Shown piece by piece: positions 47,078 through 52,066 of a DNA stretch of 52,066 nucleotides. Numbering within the stretch: position 1 is the first letter of the stretch; each line of letters begins with the position of its first letter. The notes under the pieces were generated by a model that was not told the DNA's origin, did not search any database, and was given only the letters and a program-made list of their open reading frames with translations. The position numbers were made by a program, and so were the translations under genes. The DNA is from Heterostelium multicystogenum (lineage: Eukaryota; Evosea; Eumycetozoa; Acytosteliales; Acytosteliaceae), in NCBI GenBank assembly GCA_003667245.1, contig RCNN01000519.1, positions 1 through 52,066 on the forward strand, given 5' to 3'.

Positions 47078-48342
47078 ATGAATAATTATTCAAATATACA
47101 CAAATATTATAGCAAAAGCATGGGACTTCAAGAGTCATGATACAACTCTAGTATTACAAAAGTAGAGAATGTTGATTTTTCACAAGTAGAGAGAGTGAAT
47201 CAACCTCAACAACAGCCACTTCAACAAAAGGATAGACATTTCATGATGCCAACCATATCTTTAATGTCAAAGAATAGTAATAATAGTACACCAATTGCTC
47301 CAGTCAAGTTGCCAAATGTCATTAGAAGAAAGATATATGCTCCAAACATTATGGAACATTATATAAATCCAACAGTTTCATCATTGGTATGTTAAATGAA
47401 AATACTATTTTATTAATTTAAATTATTAATTAATATTTAAAGGCCAAACAGATTCCAAATAAAGGTTTGGATCAAGGAAATAAACCTCTGGAAAGAGTTG
47501 CCAATAGAGAATTAGCTGTACCAAGCATCAACAAAAGATATATGAATCCTATAGTTTCATCAAACGTATGTAGATTATTATTATCAAAATTATTTATTAA
47601 TTAGATAAATACAGGCCAAGCAGATTCCAAGTGAAGATTTGGATCAAGAAAATAAACCTCTGGAAAGAGTGACTAAAAGAAGGTTAGAGGTACCATCCAT
47701 CAACAATAGATTCATAAATCATACAATTTCATCTGGTGTATGTATATTATAATACAATACTTAAATAATATAATTGGAAGTTAAAAAGGCCAAGAAACAA
47801 CCTAGGATTAAATCTGTGGATCAAGAAAAGAAGCATCTGGAAAGAGTGACCAAAAGAACGTTAAGTGTACCTAGCATCAATAACAGATTTGTCCAAGACA
47901 CCATATCATCAATGGTAATAGCGAGTTTTACAATAATTCTAAATTGTTAATTAATATATCTGTTATTTGTATAGGGCAAGAAACCTATTCCTAGTTTACC
48001 AATAGATAGTTTACCTGAATAGATTAGAAACTTCTTTGGCAAGAGTCAACAAAAGAATATTAGATGTACCAACCATCAACAATAGATTTGTCCAAGACAC
48101 CATTTCATCAAGAGTATTATAAATTTAAATAACAAATCTATATAATATAAATATTAATTAATCTTTTATGAATATAGGCCAAACAGCAGTTTAAAAGTCA
48201 TAGAGTAAGATCGGAGTCCAACAGAGTTACACAGGAGTCTACAGAGGTCAAAGATTGTGAGAATCTTATTGTTGAAAGTGGCTTTTTAATACAATTTTGT
48301 ATTATTATCAGTATAATTGTAAGTATCTGTAAGTATCTGTAA
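47078..48342 (+). CDS. Tandem-exon repeat protein with C-terminal membrane anchor
   Basis: Six exons: 47078-47386, 47443-47565, 47615-47737, 47789-47914, 47975-48113 and 48178-48342; all five introns (49-64 nt) are phase 0. Exons 2-5 are diverged copies of one unit of 41-46 codons: start AKQIP or GKKPIP, centre LERVTKRRLEVPSINNRF, end TISS; the end of exon 1 (PNVIRRKIYAPNIMEHYINP) is another copy. The last exon is charged, then ends in a hydrophobic segment FLIQFCIIISIIVSICKYL, a tail-anchor arrangement. ATG 47078 is followed by an in-frame TGA at 47138, so the true start may be ATG 47243 or the stop may be an error. Exon 5 has one extra base (139 nt). No family is recognised; the basic repeats could bind nucleic acid or acidic lipid (inference). 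Confidence 0.6.
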
Positions 48343-48348
48343 GTATGT
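48319..48348 (+). repeat. Triple tandem GTAAGTATCT
   Basis: Three 10-base units, each containing a consensus donor-like GTAAGTAT (the third unit ends GTAAGTATGT), span the stop codon of the tandem-exon gene. It could offer alternative splice donors that change the C-terminus. Confidence 0.7.
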
Positions 48349-48448
48349 ATAGAAGTATATTAAAATTGAATAGTGGTTGGTTGGACGGTTTCGGTAGGTA
48401 TCTATTAATAAATTTTTCTTTTCTTCTTCTCTTTCTCAAAAATTAACT

Positions 48449-48715
48449 CCAAGGGAAATCGGTCCAGCAGATTGAGCAACATTGGTTCCGACAGCTGTGA
48501 CTAAGGAATAATGTTGCTCAAATGAGATAGTCAATAGAGTTGGGAACTTGAGACTATCTCATTTTCTCGAAAGAGAAACTACTGGCCGTCGTGGCTAAGG
48601 TCAACAATCTATTTTGAATGGAGGCGAGCTGTTCAAATTGATTGTGGATGTAGAGTCACATGATGATTGATTCTAAATCAATCGATCATGTCTCGGCGTA
48701 GGAGGATCAGGATCC
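48449..48715. ncRNA. Hairpin-dense block, candidate structured RNA
   Basis: Four consecutive inverted repeats: TTGAGCAACATT (48472) with its complement at 48510-48521 (12 bp); ATGAGATAGTC (48522) with 48552-48562 (11 bp); TTTCTC-GAAA-GAGAAA (48563-48578, GNRA-type loop); CATGATGATTGATT (48659) with 48676-48690 (14 bp, one bulge). Smaller pairs nest in the first two loops (TTCC/GGAA, CAGCTG, AGTT/AACT). GC content is higher than the flanks and no ORF spans it. Strand, ends and family are unknown; a transposon end or assembly artefact cannot be excluded. Confidence 0.45.
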
Positions 48716-49329
48716 TGGCAAAATACTATTCATACTTGTTTGTGCCAACTTCATTTTTCATTTTTTTAATTTTCACACACTCCACTCCCTTTGTTGTTTT
48801 TACCAACAAGTATTGCTATTATCAAGTAACATAAGTTAATCAGTTATTACTTGATGATATCAATACTTGTGTAGATTCAAGCTTCAATTATTTTTAATTT
48901 CATTTAACTACAATACCAAGCTACAATGTCACCGGTTAAAGATTGTATTTGTTTTAATTATATTCGTATAGTTGTATCAACAGTTTGAGCGAGAGACTCA
49001 TAGTATACTTGTTAGTCAAAGTGACTGTGTCACTCTCATCACGGACAAGATAAATGATCATAGATTTGATATTATGAATTCAAGTCTGGAGCATCACTAA
49101 GACAAGGCTACTATTCGGCCCTTGCACTACTTGTCAGAGTTAACAATAGATTACCATAAGATACGAGTAATAATGGACACAAGTAAAAGAACAAGTTATA
49201 CATTAGACCTCGATTTGAATGCGTGATGATATTAAAGCTATATTCCATGTTCATGACAAAATATTGGTATGATAAGAGGTGTAAAGTTTATTAATGGATA
49301 AGCACTCCACTTCAAGTATGTCATCAAAT
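48716..49329. other. Subtelomeric spacer, nothing recognised
   Basis: About 610 bases with no supported ORF or RNA. It is less AT-rich near 48960-49140 than typical intergenic DNA here, which may indicate an old insertion. Confidence 0.4.
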
Positions 49330-49950
49330 GATGATCTCAATCAATCATCACGTAGAAAGTAGAGTATTAATTAAAATTAATTTAATTATAGCGTTTCTTA
49401 ATGTTCTTGTACTGTTCATGACAAAAATTATCAGAGTAACTATGGAAGAATCTTCTCAAGATGCTTCCCATTCTGCAGAAGATGGGAGAGCTTGACCAAC
49501 ACAGCTCCACCAATACACATTCTACGAGAATGAAATCATCTTATGCAGCTAGGTGAATGTAGGATGAAATGGACAACTGGCATTTGTTAAGGTAACTATT
49601 ATATAAGATTAAGCTATTTTCAATGATGATGCTAATTTTTCTATTTATTAAATCAGTTTTAAAATTGATTTCGATACTATTGTGTAAGAATCAATAGAGT
49701 AAAGCTCTCGATAATCGAGGTAGCACACAAGCATCACTCTCATCATCTATGATATACCTTATTCAACAATCACTCTATATTCGTTTGCCAATATTCCAAT
49801 ACATCTCTTCGTGACAACACAGCGTGATTCCTGAGAAGTTTACAACTCTTCTTAAAGTTGATCAAGGACCTGGTCAATAAAATTAGGTTTGTTATTCTTA
49901 ACATCACGAGAGTTTTACTGTCCCTTACTAACTATATATTGCAGGTCGAA
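49330..49950. repeat. Degenerate direct repeat, copy 2
   Basis: Matches 41132-41750 about 8.2 kb to the left, same orientation. A short inner stretch (CTCCACCAATACACA near 49510) is the reverse complement of the matching stretch in copy 1 (TGTGTATTGGTGGAG near 41250), so a local inversion separates the copies. Confidence 0.75.
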
Positions 49951-50289
49951 GCTCAGGTTATATGAAGATTTGGAGAGACAACAATTCATCAATCTATATG
50001 GAGATGTGTGCTTCTGTCATTCTTGTTTTCAGACCAATATTGTAAAATATTTGTGCTTGTTGTTAGATCTATTATTTAATTCACTCGTTTCCAACAACAG
50101 ATAATCTCTATCGCAACCATGCTGTCTAAACAACTCACTAGACTCCTGCTTCTATGTCAGTATGCTTCAATCGCATCAAACATACAGCAGTTCCTTTTCT
50201 TTGGTCTAACCAAGCTCATGTTCGTTTCTACATTCTCCATCTGACAAGAACAGTATGTATATTCTGATAGATTCATGTGGTCTCACAAC

Positions 50290-51640
50290 TGACATTCAAT
50301 TCAGAGCAACAACCTCAGTTCCTCGACATGCTCCACCAGTACTACGACATCAACAACAAAGACCAATTCACAGAGTTGATTGGCAGGCTTGAGATCTGCA
50401 AGAACCCGACCGATATGAGGAACAAGTTCATGGTACTTCATCTTGACTTCTCTGGTTAGAAAACCAACTCCACCTTTGAGATAAGACTACATAAAATGAA
50501 ACAAGTCGAGCATCATTTCTCACTAAAAATCAAACAGGTATTTGAGACTTCAACATCAAGGTCAATGGTTCTGTCAAGCGTTTCATTGAGGACCACCAGC
50601 ATTCTCAACAATTCAATTTGTGTCAACCAATCTCTTGCCACATCCCTCTCGACTCAACAATGCGACAAGACCAACACTAGAGCATTAATCACTGGTGTCG
50701 AGCTATGGCTTCACAGACTCCCATGTCAGGGCTTCAGCTGTATAGATCTCGAGCTGAGGATGTAGGTTATGATGTTATTCATCAATCTACTCCTTACCAA
50801 CACCTTCTTAGGATCCCATTGGACTTCTCTAGGAGATATCAGATCTCATCACTCTACCAGCTCTCGACACTCGACTTAGTTACCAAACATCATCTTAGTC
50901 GCTCGGTTGTCAACGAGGTACTCATCTCGAACAATATCAAATGCGATGGAGGACACACAGATTAAACAATTTGGTTAAGATCCCAAGCTTTTAGTCTCTC
51001 TCACTTACTACACTGGTGAACTGACATTCCTCGACAAAGAAGGAACTCATCTTTGCATTCCAAATTAGTTGGCCAGGAAGGAGTACCTCTTCTCGGTCAA
51101 AGACTCTTCAACTGGAAGTCATTCGACATTGGGGAGCTCAGATCAGCAATCGTACAATTCATCAAGGACGACGACATTTAATCCACTCTGTGAAATCAAT
51201 CTTAGATAACTGTCAGTCAACAATGTCATTCATCACGATGATAAAACTTGTCTGAATGCTTCAACTCAAGCATTCGCATTTGGAAAGCTGGACAACATTC
51301 AACAAGAGTTCAAAATGGTCAAGATGAAAGGCGAGAGCACTCACAGCAGAACAAACGACATCTTTGTCTCCAAGTCTTCATGATGATAACTGATTTATGT
51401 GCTTTTTAATCGAACGACGATGTATCCTGACATATCTATCTCGCTAATAGGATGATATGTGTCTCACATCAGCATCGATTTCGGAAGAAGACGCAGTTTC
51501 TACTCATCGATATTTCGGAACAGTGGATGGTTGTCTTCAGAATGGTATTAAACAAGCTGTTGGATATGCACTTGCACTCGGCAAGAAGTATCCAAGCTCT
51601 GAAGTGACTTGTTAGGTCATGATTCGTATTGGATTGACAA
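50290..51640 (+). pseudogene. AAA-ATPase-like / PDDEXK_9 protein, decayed
   Basis: Disrupted remains of one gene. Near 50310: PQFLDMLHQYYDINNKDQF and FMVLHLDFSG then a TAG; near 51005: SLTYYTGELTFLDKEGTHLC followed by a stop; near 51520: NGIKQAVGYALALGKKYP followed by TAG. This order is that of AAA-ATPase_like (PF09820) with a C-terminal PDDEXK_9 nuclease (PF08011), a family expanded in some protists. The N-terminal P-loop part is missing or unrecognisable. At least four stops and several frame changes make function unlikely. A partial second copy lies at 45599-45900. Confidence 0.65.
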
Positions 51641-52020
51641 GATTGATCATCATTCAGCTCTAGGCTCTTTATGGTTCAGCACATTCAGTCAGTCGTCTTA
51701 ATTCAGGATTCAGGTGGACTCATTGATTGGTTTTTGCTCACAGGTGAATTAGATTGGTGGATGGATACTTGGATGGTTTAGTTTTGTACATCAAACAGAC
51801 CTGACAAGTAGTGGAACTCAATTCAATTTAGTTACAGTTTATCAATTATTTGATGAAGGATTTAATACAGAATTCGATTAGCATGATTTGGATCAGTGTC
51901 TTCATTAATGGATATATATATATATATATCATTAGGTCAACAGGTTGTTTTAGTTTAAATAAAGTGGATTTAGTTAAACTATTAATACGTATGTAAAAGC
52001 TTTTACCCGGATGCGGACCT
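51641..52020. other. Telomere-adjacent spacer
   Basis: About 380 bases with a GGATATATATATATATAT run at about 51909-51930 and G/T-rich short words on the right. No gene is seen. Confidence 0.5.
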
Positions 52021-52066
52021 GAGGGTAGAGGTAGAGGGTAGAGGGTAGAGGGTAGAGGGTTAGAGG
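52021..52066 (+). repeat. Probable telomere repeat (TAGAGGG)n
   Basis: The window ends in tandem TAGAGGG units with slight variants (one TAGAGG, last TTAGAGG). The G-rich strand runs 5' to 3' toward the end, as expected for a right-hand chromosome end. It is one base longer than, and related to, TTAGGG-type repeats by G/A composition. Only six units are seen, so an internal interstitial tract is possible if the contig is cut here. Confidence 0.75.

Noticed and set aside
48590..48610. Similarity of GGCCGTCGTGGCTAAGGTCA to the 5' stem region of U2 snRNA
   Set aside because: The branch-point-pairing GUAGUA element and Sm site do not follow, so the match is probably chance.
49889..50104. 71-codon plus-strand ORF overlapping the second direct repeat
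   Set aside because: It spans the repeat edge, has no counterpart in copy 1 and no recognisable motif.
1..52066. CRISPR arrays, bacterial operons, insertion sequences with transposase
   Set aside because: None seen. Genes are spliced, monocistronic and eukaryotic; no transposase, integrase or reverse transcriptase motif was recognised.

Overview
The window is nuclear DNA of a dictyostelid social amoeba. The evidence is its AT-rich intergenic DNA with (AAT)n and (TTGA)n tracts, its introns of about 50-90 nt with GTAAGT/GTATGT donors, its Asn/Gln/Ser-rich protein tails, and a recognisable regA (response regulator fused to a cAMP phosphodiesterase). I cannot name the species.

Left part (about 1-36 kb) is ordinary gene-dense core DNA. 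In order it holds: a PHD-finger protein (-, cut by the left edge); a DIS3L2-type exoribonuclease (+); regA (+); a very long helical-repeat protein (+); a lipoate-protein-ligase family enzyme (+); a GFA/CENP-V zinc protein (-); an F-box/LRR-like dictyostelid protein (-); a secreted MIR-domain SDF2-like protein (+); an armadillo-coiled coil-RhoGEF-PH protein (-); succinyl-CoA ligase beta (+); an alpha-catenin/vinculin family protein (-); a small Asn-rich membrane protein (-); delta-aminolevulinate dehydratase (-); and a GRAM-SNAP25 SNARE fusion (-). These are unrelated housekeeping, cytoskeletal and signalling genes, each with its own promoter. Nearly all are interrupted by one-base frame slips, mostly in homopolymers, which look like sequencing or assembly errors rather than biology.

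Right part (about 36-52 kb) is a different landscape. It is gene-poor and full of decayed ORFs and degenerate duplicated segments. It ends at the last base in a 46-base G-rich tract of TAGAGGG repeats, oriented as a telomere would be at the right end of a chromosome. Within this subtelomere lie two paralogous P-loop NTPase genes (39.0-40.8 kb and 43.1-45.4 kb). They carry different N-terminal header domains on a shared NTPase core, and the second adds a C-terminal segment with a nuclease-like D...DxK pattern. This layout resembles the Crinkler/RHS-type (CR) proteins of eukaryotes. Also present are a decayed AAA-ATPase-like/PDDEXK_9 gene (50.3-51.6 kb) with a second partial copy, a gene built of tandemly duplicated exon-intron units that ends in a membrane anchor (47.1-48.3 kb), and a roughly 270-base block packed with perfect hairpins (48.4-48.7 kb) that could be a structured RNA.

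The most interesting material is this subtelomeric island: the probable telomere repeat, the modular NTPase family, the tandem-exon gene and the hairpin block. Function there is inferred from motifs only. Homology statements rest on reading the translations by eye; no database search was run.
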